Below, piece by piece: positions 14,959 to 27,748 of a DNA stretch of 64,000 nt (positions are counted from its first letter, which is position 1; the number at the start of each line of letters is the position of its first letter). The DNA comes from Coturnix japonica (Eukaryota > Chordata > Aves > Galliformes > Phasianidae): assembly GCF_001577835.2 (NCBI RefSeq), contig NC_029521.1, forward strand, positions 16,685,605-16,749,604, in the 5' to 3' direction. The position numbers and the translations under genes were made by a program. The notes beneath the pieces are model-generated. The model made no database searches and was not told the DNA's origin. It saw only the letters and a list, made by a program, of their open reading frames with translations.

Positions 14959-17900
14959 TCACACAATCTACATTACAGTTTTGGACTACTTCATCATAAG
15001 TATCGCACATCCCCCCTTCTCACTCAACCTGTGGCCAGCCTGTATCTTTGTAAAGTAAAATATATGTAGGCAATACCAGTATACATGCCAAACCTTAGTT
15101 ATGTATATGCTGTCATTCAACAGAATGAAGTCCAACTAAGTACCCGTCTCAGTACAGGTTATAATTCAGTTTTGCACATCTCCAAAAAAATCTATTATCT
15201 CAGATTCCAGAAATATGTTTCAAAAAGTGTGACCTGTCCATTCAGTTAACAAAATACATACACATTAGTCAGTGAGAATTTTTTTACAGGCCTGGCAGCA
15301 GATAGAATTAAGACATCCTAAAATCTTGCTAGATGAAGGGCTGCAAAATGTGACAGGCTTGCATAATTACATTGTCTGCAGTTTCTGATTTGAAGACGTA
15401 TGAAATAGCATCACTTCTGACTGTTGATGGTCTTTCAATTCACACTCCCTTAAAAGGAGGTCCAGTATAAGGTTGAACAAGAACCAGACAGCTCTTGGAG
15501 GCAAGACTAGCACTGCAGAATGGTGTGGCATCACAAAATAGAGCCTGGGGGCGGGGGGGGAAACTCGATAAAAAGGATGAATTGGAACCATAAAGAAAAA
15601 CAATGTTAATGATCAGCACAGATAATTCACCCTGCTGCAAAGATAGAGTGGGAAGGGGAAGGTGTACATAGTTAACTTTAGCTACTGCTTAGTCTAATGA
15701 TTTCCACCAGTTTTGTTCTACTGCCCTAATAATCTTTCTCATGCTCTAGCAGGACAGAAAACTCCCCTATACCACAAGAAAAATTCCACTTTTTCTGTCC
15801 TTAAAGGTCATTATTCCTCTTATTATGAAGTTGAGAAAACCCCAGAAAACATTTCAGATCCTTGTACTTCTTAGTAAGCATTTTTTTCCCCTTCTAGACT
15901 CAAACATTAGTTTCAGCTTGTAGGAAACATTGCTTAACTACTCATTGGCACTTCCGTTTTTTCAAGGGAAAAGACTGATGTTCATTTTGACATGCAGCAA
16001 TCCAAAGCCAACCTCCTACCTGTGAGAAAGGATTAGGGCCCACACAGTTTTTCTTTTATTCTTTCTGTTCCGCATTGTAAGAATTTGCATCATCTAGGAT
16101 TACACAACTCAGATCAATGCAATCAATACCTGCAGGCAAGGTGAAATGCTATCAGGGTATTGCTCAAACAAAATAGGTTGCAATGAGCTGCTTTTACCTT
16201 CGAAAGAAGAAGCAGCACAATGTTGTAACAAGTTGTCATCAGCTCAGGCTGACAGCAAAATGATAAAAAGAAACTGCATTAAGAAAACAAAAGTTGGAGA
16301 GGCTTTTTCTCTTTTTGCTGTGTGCAGTTGCACACCGAGCCATGTAGGAGTTGGAGAAAGGGGAAAGGAAGGAAGAGCTGAAGAGTGCAAGGAGGTATAT
16401 ATGTTGTCTGGGATGTAGACCTGGGGGGATAGCTGGGCTGGTTGAGACTAGGACTGCTTTTGCTAAGGAGCGGGATTCACAGGTATTTGAAAGATAAGAT
16501 GTGGAAGGGAATAGACAGCACGGAGGGCTACCATCATAAAGAACAGAGGCCAGGGTATGCAGCTTGGGGCAGACTGTTTGGATCTATGAAACAGTCACAT
16601 AAAAGAAGAAAAAGCCAGATAAACTGAACCTGCAAGATTCAGCTTCTTGACTTGCCTACTAAATTTTCAGAGGCATTAAAATTTCAGAGACAAGTAAAAG
16701 CAATTTGTGATTTCTAGGGCAATTCTTCACAGTTATTTCACCTCCACTTAATTCAGAGTACATTTAGTCCCCAGAAGTCTGTTTCATTTGTTGATTTATC
16801 TCTTTGCTCCCAAGAGTTATGATAGTTTACATTACCATCATTCAATCTTAGGTCATAAACTAATCTAATTTATGTAAACTAAAACGGAAGTAACTGACAT
16901 AAAAAAAAAATACTTACAATGATGCTACAAACATTCTTAATGGTCAGTGATGATTAGAAAATACAGAAAATTACAGGCTCATGCAATTAAATTTCAACAT
17001 TACTGTGGTTTCACAGTATTGTGCTGCTACTCCGTGGCAAAACTTCATTACCTACAAATTCCAGTTCAGAAACATGGGCTCTAAAGTCCACAGAATACCT
17101 TCCTTCACTAACTTTCATAGACTTTCGAACCTGATTTTAAGACAAAGACTATTTGGTCCAGGTTGAAAACCACCTTTCTCAGCAAATATCAGGCAGACTT
17201 CTATTCTCACGATGTTTTCAGCCAGTCAAACTACCATTGCCTGTCAGGTGAAAAATACAGTGATGTTATTAAAGATCATTCTGATCATGTTTCTGCCTTG
17301 TTTCACTCTATAATTGGTTTCAGAAGTTGAGCATCCCAAGGCATACCCTTTTTTTCCATTAAAAAAAATAAAATACATATTTTAGGTCAAGCCTATACTT
17401 GTTTTGTAATTCTCACCTGATTAGCTTCTTTTTAGATAGCATATCATTACTGTGAATGTATGAGACTTCTTGAAGACTGGTAAAAAGTGAAAATCTTTAA
17501 GGGCTCTGTACCTAAGTTATATAACTTGGTCATCTGGTCAAAATGCAGTGAGCACTAAAACAACAACAAAAATACACAACAGCAGCACAGTTTTACTTGC
17601 TGCCAGACCTCATGTTGCAAAGAAAGATAAGAAGATTTTTTTTTCCACAAAAGACTTCTGGTATTATTGAATATAAAATGAGCTTATGAGAATAAGTGTA
17701 AATCTGTGCTTAATATGCACAGAATGTCTGCCGTATGAGCAGCCTTCTAAAATTCACTGCATCCCCATTGCTCACTTGTCCTTGTGGTAAGCCTGGCTAA
17801 GTCTGCTTGCTGACAGCACTGGCCACCACTGCTAACCTCAGTTCACCCTGCCACAAGAGTCACTCTCCCTTTTGGAAAATAGGAGTCACAGCACTGGATG

Positions 17901-20900
17901 TCAGCTTCCTCTGAAGAGGTGCAATACTGCTGAACTCACCATTAGGTTTTTTTATGGAACTGTTTGCTCTGAATCATGATTTGGCTCTGTGATTACATCA
18001 CATTTATCTTCACTGCAAAGAAGAAAAAAAAGCAGAACTGCAGTTCAAATCAAAGCTGCTGGTTGTGAGCTATATATCCTTGTTTCCCAACAGTTATTAC
18101 CTTCATGATTAACATGTCTTTACCACAAAAACCACAGAAATTCTGACACTGCAATATCTATAGCTACCTGCATGTTCTGGTACTGTCCCACAAAGTTCTT
18201 AGTTCTCACTCACGTCCCTCACACCCACCTGCTCCCTCCTCACTATACTGTTACTCTTCTGTCTCATTCAGCCTTTTATCCAAAGATGAGTTAGTACAGG
18301 CTGCAATTAATCTGGAGCTGCACACTCTCAGAGGGTCTCACAGACTACATTCACACGAAGAACTGTGGCCGGTTTCTCCCTTTCTCCTCACAAACTGGGA
18401 TTGTAAATCTCTCTCTCTCTTTACAGCTAAACATTTTCATACAATTCATGAGTACCCACTATCTTACAAACTCCCCTGCTCTGTCCAGTTCTGCTGAGTT
18501 GCCTAACACAAGGTACTGGAAGACACTGACAGGCACTGCAATTGCATAACTACCATTTCCTTCTGAAACTGGGCTAAAAATGGCACTATCACCATGACAC
18601 AAGTTTCAGATGTCTTGTTCTCTTATCAGCATGTCTCAACTAAGGAAAACCCTGAGGTCACTTCTGAGGTTGAACCCATACACCCCACTCTCCCAACCAG
18701 TGCTCGCTCTTGGTTCTTTGAGATGTGCAGAGGTTTGCCTCTGTGAAACCACCAGCCACAACTCTGATTTGTGTCGGACCTGTCATCTCCATACTTCTCA
18801 CATCACATCTTATATACCATAATGGACATACCTACAAACTACCCCAGACCACCTCACATATTGCTGGACAATCACTGGAACTGCAACACACCCATTTTTA
18901 ATAATCTCATCCTGGAATTTCTTTTCAAGAGGAATTAAAATCCAATTATTCCCAGAAGCCATTGGCAAAGGCCGTTAGATTGAACATGACTTAAGATCAG
19001 TCCTTGCTTTTGTTCCAATATTAGTATTTTCCTATGCACCTGTGAGCAATTTTTATATTAGAAGGCAGAAGTACTGTAAGTTGTGGCACATATGAATCAA
19101 CAGTTGTCAGAGAAACCTTGCACAATGGAATTCTGTTCCTCAGTAGGCACTACACCTGCATTAAATGATCAAGATGTATAATAACAGCATTGGGAAATAA
19201 ATAATGCCTCATTATTATTCATCTTGTTTGGATATTAGTGCTCTGTAGATATCACGCATCCATCAGCTTTTCAGGTATCTGAAAGGATCACTTACAGCTA
19301 AGTCAAATTTAGATGCTTACATTGAGGAAGTTTTGATCAAATCCTGATAACAAAGAGAAGAATACAGCTTTCACAAAATACATAAATTTTTCTTAGCTCT
19401 TGCTTTACAACTTCATTGCAGCTCCCAGGAAGGCTCAGGTACCAAGAAACCCATTTGGCAGAGCAGGTTAAAACATGCAACTGAATTCTTTTGCTAAAGT
19501 GGTCAGAAAAGTTAGACTGGATATTAGTTTCCTCTGCTATCATCATTTGGTTCTGTCAGGATGGCTAACTTCTAGAAACAATCCTCATGCTGGTATGTGT
19601 GAACAAATTCATCTCATTACTCTGTGAATTAAGAGACTTGAGAGATCAGCTATGAAACATAAAACTGGTCCTCTGTAGGCAAAAAGAAAAAAAAAAAAAA
19701 ACATAGAAAATTAGCTGCTCTCCATGCATAAAGAGCTTTGCTCTTCTGTTATGACAAAGAAAGTAAACTGTGTACACCAGCTTTCAGAGAAAAGCAGTGA
19801 TATTCTGCTACATGTGCCAGGTACAGAGGAAAATAAAAGCTCTTCTCCTCAGAAATGTTTCAGATATTCAAGGTGCCAGTCTGAGTCATAAAAAGTGCAA
19901 GAGAAAAGCAAAAGTTCTATACAGCATATGGACTATACTGCACAATTAATTTCACGAAGCAAAGGAAGCAGAGCAGTAGGGCCCAGGGAAGTGGCCTCAT
20001 TAGGAAGAAAATATAGCAATTAAGTGTTGGTGTGGCACTTCCAAAAGAGGATTGCCATGCACCCTATTTGCCCCTCAGATAGTCACCTGCTAGCAATTGT
20101 GCCCAAGCTGCCTGGCACAGAAAGCAAGATAGGAGGGCAGGAAGGCTGCCAAAGGAAAAAGCAATTCCCACAAGCAAGCTGCAAGAAGAATTGGGCACTA
20201 TTAAGATCAGGGCAGGCTACAGCTGTGGGAGCAGAAGGACCCAGCCAACACCACAGAGCCAGGCACTCCTTGGCTTTCCTCTCCACCACAGCCATTATTC
20301 TTTCTCAAGCTTTCCTTAGTACAGGCTGCACATACATCACTTTGAGACTGACAATACCAGAATGACAGGATGGTGAGGCACCACAACACATTGTCCCATC
20401 CCTAGAAGGGCACAAGGCCAGTTTGGATGCAGCATAATCAAGCCTGACACACAGGTTTAGAGGACCTAACACTCATAATCTGGACAGGCCACAAACAGAA
20501 ACATTGTATCTACCACCATCCACATACTTACATGAGTTAAAGCCATTTCAACTAGCACAGACACAAACCATAATCTTCCAAGATTGGGGCTGAGGAGGGG
20601 AAAGCCTCCTTGAGATGGTCTCAATAGAGGAGGCTCTTAATAAGGAGAATCACCTGAACTGCAGGCAGACCTGCACGGAGCTGAGCACAAATGGAAAGAC
20701 ACAAGCGCTGGACTCCAGAGAGGGGTTTCAGGACAGTCTGTGAGGTATAAGCCCCTACACACAGCAAGGCTTATGTATGCAGTACATTAGCTGGTTCTCA
20801 ACTGCTGGCTTTTTTCAGGCACGAGGGAGCAGTCATCTGACTGCCTAAGTGAAGAAACACTGCAGAATTGGCAATCCAGCTGGCAGTACTCAGTCAGCTT

Positions 20901-23900
20901 CCTGAAGGGAGGCCATCAGCAGCCAAAAAGTATTTGGGAGCACCAGAGACAGAGAACAGCAGCACAGAAGGCACTGAATACATAAGGGAGGATAGGCAGC
21001 TGATAATCATTTGCTCTCTCTGTAAGTGGCTGATAAGGCCACCTCTGAGATTGCAGGTTTTATAGGCTCTGCCATTAGCAGAGTATACACATAGTGTTTA
21101 ATTGCTCTAATCCTATGCATCTGTCCTTCCCATGTTGGTTGTTTTTTGGTGATCTGTTTTTTCTTTTGGCTAGCTTAACAAACTCTGTTGAGTCAGAGTA
21201 GGTCCAGAGGTTTTGTAAATAAATCACTTAAAGGGACTTTATTACCCAACTATGTTTCTTCTTAAGATGATAGCCTACAGCTTCTGTAAATTCTGGGAAA
21301 GTGTATAAGCAGCTTTACATCAATACAGTTCCTAGCAGTACCTTTTCATATCACTTTGATTTTCATATTGTATCAGCTTAAAATCAGATCTTCAATAGCT
21401 CATCCTAGACTTTGGGCTATCTAACCTCCCCCAGACTGTTAGCTATTCAGTTCTGAGGGCAAATGAAAGTATCTGCCATTTAAACTCTACCTAGAAGTTC
21501 TGGTATTCCATTCTTCCACAGCTCTCTGAATTGTGTATCCATTGGAGACTATGCTTCTGCTCCTTACACTGAAAGAAAAAGTAATGGTCATGCCTGCCTG
21601 GACTACTAGTTGTCCATCTTTTCTTGGTTTTCCATAAGTAAAACCTGGTATCTTACTACTCAGTTGTTTGTTTTTTAACTAATGTTATAGCTGACAATAC
21701 AAAGGTGTATTTGAATACATGCTGAACAAAGGTGGCATGTATTGCAGACCGCTGTATTTCTCCTTTCCCTCCTCCCCCTCCTTCCCTTCCCCTGTCCATA
21801 TCTATAGTCTTGATGATGGCAAGCTGTACTGTTCAGGTGAAGAGCTGACTAGTAAGCTTCAAGACTTCTTTTTGAAAAGAAGAGAGTTTGAAAAGAAAGA
21901 TTTAAAAGAATCTTAAAAATAAACAAACAAATAAATAAAGGAAAAAACTCAGCATCTTCTTCCACATCTAAAAGCCTCTCTGTATGAATTCTGATTCCTT
22001 TAAGAGTTTGGAATGCTTCTGTTAGTTGTTTATACGGCATGCATGTGTCTGTGTGTCTGTGTGTGTGTCCTGAGCCACCTCAGATTCCCACAAATTAGAA
22101 ACACATTTGAATTTTTGGAAATCAACAGTCTGGTTGTTGTTTTTACAAGGAAAATGTACAATAAACACAACTTCAGGCTGTGTGACAAAGACCTTTTGGG
22201 TTGGGATATACTGAGCAATGCAGGACCAGCCTAAATATTTGTACACACTGGCACATACAAAGCCCAGCATACAAGCTCAGAGTCTTAAATGCAGATCATA
22301 TGCATATGTGATAATAGGCTCACACTAATCAGTCTCTCAGCTGCAGAGGGAGCTCTTAAGAGAGCCTTTCTGTTTAAACTCATGACTGATTTTTCAGAAG
22401 CAGGCCCATAATTGCTTAAAAAAGCAGTGCATGGTTATAAATATGCAGGTAACAGTGAAAGCCTAACTGGATGAAAGTAAGAATGAGTAAAATTGCTAAG
22501 TCTGCTAATGTAAAACCACACCAAAGAGTTAGGTGCTGCTTCCAATAACATTGAGGGCAGTGTATGATGATTTCACATCCTATAATTGATATTTTTTCCA
22601 AAATCCCTATAGAGACAGAATAGTCTGATATTGTCACAGATACCAGATAACACATTAGATTAATTGATCCTCTTAAAGACACAGATCATTCTTCACATCA
22701 TAAAAAATCATCCCCGCAAGCTGTACACTGTGTTGTTTTTCTCTGTAAGGTACTTGTATTTTCAGTAGAAAAATAGGTCAAAATAATAAGTGAGAAGTTT
22801 GGAGCTCTTCAAATCTATAAAATCAAACAAAGAGTTCAATATTTAACTACGTGCCACTTTTCATCTACAAATAAAAATGTGCATAAGGTCTTATTACATT
22901 TATGTTCATCAAATAGGATTTTAGGAGACATAAAGCAGGCAATAGCAGCATAAAAGGCCTCATTTTACAGCTTCTAAGATCTGTGCAAACATCCACTATC
23001 TGCTAACGAATCACAAGAGACAGCTAAGCTTCCAGTAGGTTAGGTAGGAAGTCCATGGCACATCATGCCATGTAATAAAGAGGAAGGAAGCTAGGAGAAT
23101 TTTGGAACAGAAGACCGAAAGTTGGTTTTGGTGGTGTGACATAAAGTCTTACAAGGCAGTGTTACAATGTTCCACATGTCTGATGAAAACTTGCAGTAAG
23201 ACTATGGGGAAATGCAAATATAGGATGTAACATCTGTAAAATCCTGTTCTAAAATCCCAGCCATCAAGACAGAAAACGTGCTGTGCTCTCACATTTGGTG
23301 AAACAGAATATGCTGAATTTTCAATGAAAACAGGATAAAAACCAGCTTTTATTTGCTTTGTCTTTTTGTCTCCAGTCTATGCTTTTGTTTATATTTTGCT
23401 TTTCATTAAACTGCATAAACCTGATGTCACATGTTTGCCTGGCTCTTCTGCTCACAATTTTCTCTCATATGTACATCTAGAGTTATATTATAGTGCACTG
23501 TTGCAGAATGTGCTTCAAAATACCCCCAGTATGCAAGCTAACCCAACCTTTTGAGATTTAAAGCTTTTATTACCTACAGAGCATTAAAGAAACAGGGACA
23601 AGGTGTGCTAAGAACATCTCATGATGACACATTTCTAATACAGAATGTAGATAAGCCATACTTGGAAAATTTTCATATGACAACTATTTTATTTGTGTTC
23701 CAAGCTCATGCAATAAAGAGTCTTTAAAACAAGATTCCAGGTCTGATTGGCAAGAAGTTCAGAACTGATATAATCTGGGGTAAATTTCCATGTTTGATGA
23801 AATGCATTGTTGGCAAACAGTTGGGATGTGAGGAACAAAGAAGAAGGTGGAACTCTCATGAAGTGGGTCATCTCTTTGTATTGTCATTTTCAGACTCCTT

Positions 23901-24576
23901 CCTGCTGTCAGTGCTGAATGTGACTCTCTCTCCCAACTTAATAAGTGCAATCCCAGTTATGTCTGCAGGTGATTAGGTCTCCTTCTCTAGCATTAAAGTA
24001 TTTGTTATACCAACTGTTAAGCTTTACACACACAAATCAAAAGTGTAATAATCCTTACGAGTGCAACTACAACTTTTCTCATGGCATTTTCTCTTGGCTT
24101 CTTATAAAGACATAACAAATTCAGCCTTAAATTTGCTTAGAGTCAATGGTACATAAAACAGGCTATTAAAGTGCCTAGTTACACATATGCTTATATTATA
24201 TGGCATAACCCATTAAAACCACAGAGCATCCCCACCAGATGTTCAGTATTTGCTGAGCTGAGTTAGATGGGATTTCTAGAACTGAGGGGTAGCTTTGGAA
24301 TACCTCAAAATGGCCTCAAAGCGGCTAAGCAGCTAAAAGAAATGAGAGAGTGCATTTTGCCTCCTTCCTTTTAAAAAAAACAACAAAACAAAACCAAAAA
24401 GCCAGTTTACTTTTCTTTGTAGCACACCCCAAAACACTTACAATTATAATAATCGGAAAGATTTGGAATTTGTTCCTTCAGCTGAATGAACTCATAACAA
24501 AATTCCAGTTCTGTAATCATTTTAGAACTCCATTTTTGCTCTCAGGATGCTATTTTGTGTCATGCTTTAACCACTG

Positions 24577-24599
24577 AAAAAAAAAAAAAAAAAAAAAAA
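24577..24599. repeat. Poly(A) run, 23 bases
   Basis: An uninterrupted run of 23 A. A retroposon tail was considered, but the DNA to its left shows no recognisable retrocopy or LINE end. Confidence 0.9.
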
Positions 24600-25616
24600 G
24601 TGTTGCATTCCTGTGATATCCAAAGAGTACAGGCAGTTACAAAGTAATGACTGCAGCATTTCATACTATTTATGAAGAAGTTCATCAATATTGTTTCATG
24701 TTATCTAAAAAATAGTGTCCAAAAGTACTGCTCCCCCTAAACATTCACAGAGTGGGAATTACTAAATGCTCTTCGTTCTCCTGGACAAACAGCCTCTGTA
24801 AGGTCACAAAACCCTCTGGGCTGTTCAGAATGACAAATACATTTCTGGGTGATGATGCGCAGGCATTCAGTACACACTCCCTACATTATTTGCACTTTCT
24901 ATTTTCCTATCACTTTCTTGGGCAGTTTATTAGCAATACATGATATGTTATCAGCATTAAAATGGGATACAGCAGACATGCGGAACCCATGTGGATTCTG
25001 CTAAAGTAAGCACAGAAGATCTACTTATATCTTCATGTAGGTCCTTTATTTTTTTCAGTGGGATTCCTGTGAGACTTCATGGCTACTGTTTTACATAGAA
25101 CTGTTCCTCCATCAACATGCAGCCACATCACTGTACTTTAGGATCCTCCAAGTTTTGACTGTATTCCCCTGAAATCTAAATGAAATATCCCCCTACTTTG
25201 CAGAAGATCCCTTTATACTCCTTGTAATTATTTTAAGTGCTAGTACTCATTAACTGGTGTGTTTGTGAAGGACCAATGCAGGGAATGTTCCTGTTCATTA
25301 AGGGGCTGCTTAATGTTCTGCTCTCACACTGTGAGTTTAGGGAAAATAATTCAAGACATAGTAATGACATTTCACCCCGACTGCTAAAATGCATTATTCA
25401 ATATTCAAACTTTACTTAAACATAACACAATTCTGAAGAAGAAAAAGAAAAACATTTAGTTCACTTCTGAAATAAACTGACAATATCTTGAGCAGAAAAC
25501 CCTGTCTCTGAAACTAAATTAAACTACACCGATGAAAAAGGAGTCACATATGTTCATAATACGAACTGAGGAATGAATAACTTGAAACAGAAGATAATTT
25601 TAAAGGAAGGACCATA

Positions 25617-25622
25617 TTTATT
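25617..25622 (-). terminator. CH25H: Candidate poly(A) signal of CH25H
   Basis: TTTATT on the plus strand is AATAAA on the gene strand, about 540 bases after the CH25H stop codon, and is followed on the gene strand by a T-rich stretch. The resulting 3' UTR would contain at least three ATTTA motifs (plus-strand TAAAT at 25803, 25869 and 26036), which fits the short-lived mRNA of an interferon-induced gene. Use of this site is inferred. Confidence 0.5.
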
Positions 25623-26158
25623 TCCTGTTAAAAAGAGAAAAAACATATAGATTTAAAACACAAATGTCAAAATTATTGCACAGTCAGCAAACTAGTACTG
25701 ATTGCCTGGCAGCATTTTTTTTACAACATCATTGTGCAATAACATGTTCTGGCAGGTTCAACTCCACAAAATCCATGCTGTGTACCTTCCCTGTTTACAT
25801 CATAAATCATCTTACAGCAATAAGATATTTTTTCTGGTGTATGTATAAAACATCATACAGTAAAACAATAAATGCTTTATGAAAGCTGGAAAGAAGAGAG
25901 AATGTCTCTTAACACTTCCCTTACATTTTGACTCAGACTCAAGTAACAGATATTTACTATCTCTTATGCAGTCATTTGGCATAGGAAGTTCCAAGTATAC
26001 AAACAAAAAAATATATATATTAAAAGGATTTGTTATAAATAGTCATAGATTTTATAAGTAGCTTCAAATATACAATCTTCTGTATAGCTTTGAAAAGCCA
26101 GTGTCCCAGTATAGATTATAAACAAAAAACTCATCCACAGGCAAATAGGCAAACATTC

Positions 26159-26941
26159 TTAATTAGGATGTGACTCTGTGTATGTCCCAAAGAGTCTGTC
26201 CCAGTGGGTGAAGTAAGGAGCATAGTTTGACTTGAATTTCAGATGATGGAGATCATGATGTGGTGCTCCTCCATACCAACCAAAAGGCACAAGTCGGTGA
26301 GTTGACCACGGCAGGTCATATCCTGAATGGTCCTCCACTGACAACCAGATGTTGACAAGGAAGAAAATCATTTCTGTCAAAGGATGGCATCCGAGGAGGA
26401 ATGGATTGATGGCAGCAAAGAATCCCAGTGACAGCAGCTCCCATACACTGGAATACTGTGTAGTAAGAGCAAATGTTGATATATGCTTGTGATGCACCTT
26501 GTGGATGGTCTTGTAGAGCCAAGGCACTCTGTGATGAAGCAAATGCCACAAGAAATACTCGAAATCAAACAGAAGCAGGCAAACTCCTACTTGCAGCAGG
26601 ACCTGAGGCAGCTCTGGAGCCATCACCGGTAGATTTGTTGGTTTCCAGTACCAGTGGAGAAATGTCACCGGGAAAATCCACACAACATGGTGATACACGC
26701 TCTGAATAAAGCAAGGCACCATCATTCCGAGAGTTGGAGAGCTCTGTGGCTGGATTTTGTATTTTCTCAAGTTTGGCAGCCTAGTGCTTAAAAAGTCCAG
26801 TGCAATATATGGAAGACAGAAAGCCATGTATGCTGTAAAAGAAAACAACACTGGAAAAAACGGTGACATGATTAATGTCTCTTGTGCTCTGACAAAGTCC
26901 CAAAGAAATTGGAGGCACAGCCTATCCAGCTGTCTCTCCAT
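26159..26941 (-). CDS. CH25H: Cholesterol 25-hydroxylase, single exon
   Basis: An endoplasmic reticulum di-iron enzyme of the fatty acid hydroxylase family. It converts cholesterol to 25-hydroxycholesterol, which restrains SREBP processing and blocks fusion of many enveloped viruses. The uninterrupted 260-codon frame matches the intronless mammalian gene (272 residues in human). The three histidine boxes are intact: HLLHH at residues 133-137, HKVHH at 147-151 and HHDLHH at 228-233. Hydrophobic segments lie at about residues 24-50, 82-98 and 112-132. The block VNIWLSVEDHSGY (197-209) is typical of the family. I chose the ATG at 26941 because it is the first ATG in this frame after an upstream stop. 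The frame stays open upstream, through an Asn-Cys-Ser that resembles the human N-terminus, but holds no earlier ATG. LIPA is the next gene upstream on the same strand. Confidence 0.97.
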   Translation of the reverse strand: MERQLDRLCLQFLWDFVRAQETLIMSPFFPVLFSFTAYMAFCLPYIALDFLSTRLPNLRKYKIQPQSSPTLGMMVPCFIQSVYHHVVWIFPVTFLHWYWKPTNLPVMAPELPQVLLQVGVCLLLFDFEYFLWHLLHHRVPWLYKTIHKVHHKHISTFALTTQYSSVWELLSLGFFAAINPFLLGCHPLTEMIFFLVNIWLSVEDHSGYDLPWSTHRLVPFGWYGGAPHHDLHHLKFKSNYAPYFTHWDRLFGTYTESHPN

Positions 26942-27016
26942 TGTGCAGCTGAGCAGCGCTCTGTCTGGCACGCTGCAGTTTGTGCCGATTGCAGTCTGAG
27001 GCTCCGTAAATCCTGT

Positions 27017-27095
27017 ATGCTTTTATCAAGGCTGCTCAGCAGATGGCTCCGCCCAGAAACTCCTTATTTAGCTTGGCTTTAAGGAGGAAGTTTCC
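27017..27095 (-). promoter_or_regulatory. CH25H: Probable core promoter of CH25H
   Basis: Reading on the gene strand, two TATA-like words occur upstream of the start codon: GATAAAA (27021-27027) and CTAAATAAGG (27061-27070). A GC box GGGCGGAGC lies between them (27046-27054). The near-palindrome GGAAGTTTCC at 27086-27095 is one base off a kappaB consensus and also contains an ETS-type GGAA core. A one-mismatch ISRE-like GAAAAGTAAA lies further up, at about 27190. Which TATA is used is unknown; either gives a 5' UTR under about 100 bases. Confidence 0.5.
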
Positions 27096-27719
27096 TTCCT
27101 GTATAGAAGTGGTGTAATGCATTACAATCTCAGAACAGAATTAGCTGGTCAGGTAATCGCTGGAGCTCCACAAAAGACTTGCATAGTAGGAAAAGTAAAT
27201 TGAAACGTAGAATGTTAACAGTAGAAGGGGGTAAGAATATTTTCCACTCCACTTACTGCATACACTTGAAAAACTGCTGCCTTTTACTCATTGTATCAGC
27301 TTTTGCTACACTTTTGCCTTTTTAAGTGAGGAAACAGTTGATTATTGATTTTTTTCTGTGACTGCTACAAAGATGTATATGTATCTAAACTCCAGATCTG
27401 ACCCCTGGATGTTTGGTGGTTCATGGAGATAAATCATAGCTACTACGTTCAGATAGGAAGCATAGTGTAAATTTTGGAATGTTTCAGCTTAACTTGTTTT
27501 GTACCCAAGTGATGATTAAGGTGTGTGCCAACAGGCTAATTCAGACACATCCTAATCATTCCTCGGGTATAAAACAGGCTAAACTGAAACCACATAAGAT
27601 CTACTCTATGCTTCCAGCCTGAATATAAGTAGCTGTGATTTATCTCCATCTATTTTTGAAGTCATGTTCTCCTTTAACCACTTCACAAGGCAAAATCCAC
27701 TTGAATTGACCTGAGGCAA

Positions 27720-27748
27720 AATATATATATATATACATATATATATAT
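27720..27748. repeat. (AT)n microsatellite
   Basis: An alternating AT run of about 29 bases with one C interruption. Confidence 0.95.

Larger units (their letters stand above)
1..25600. other. Intergenic region, probably between FAS and CH25H
   Basis: No exon, RNA gene or conserved protein can be supported in this stretch. All open frames are short (165 codons at most), lack recognisable domains, and are what AT-rich DNA of this size gives by chance. By synteny with other amniotes the left neighbour of CH25H is FAS, which would lie off the left edge; I see no FAS exon here. Contents I can name are two CR1 fragments (about 3.14-3.41 kb and 12.72-12.93 kb), A-rich and G-rich tracts (about 2.47-2.52, 3.61-3.66 and 3.76 kb), a TAAA repeat at 14.93 kb and a 23-A run at 24577. 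Enhancers may lie here but cannot be read from the bases alone. Confidence 0.6.

Noticed and set aside
1-26158. FAS exons at the left edge
   Set aside because: FAS is the expected left neighbour by synteny, but no death-domain or TNFR cysteine-rich coding sequence is visible in this window.
26942-26971. CH25H starting ten codons earlier at a GTG
   Set aside because: The earlier codon at 26971 is GTG, not a normal eukaryotic start, and the first ATG in this frame is at 26941. The open extension is reported as a finding instead.
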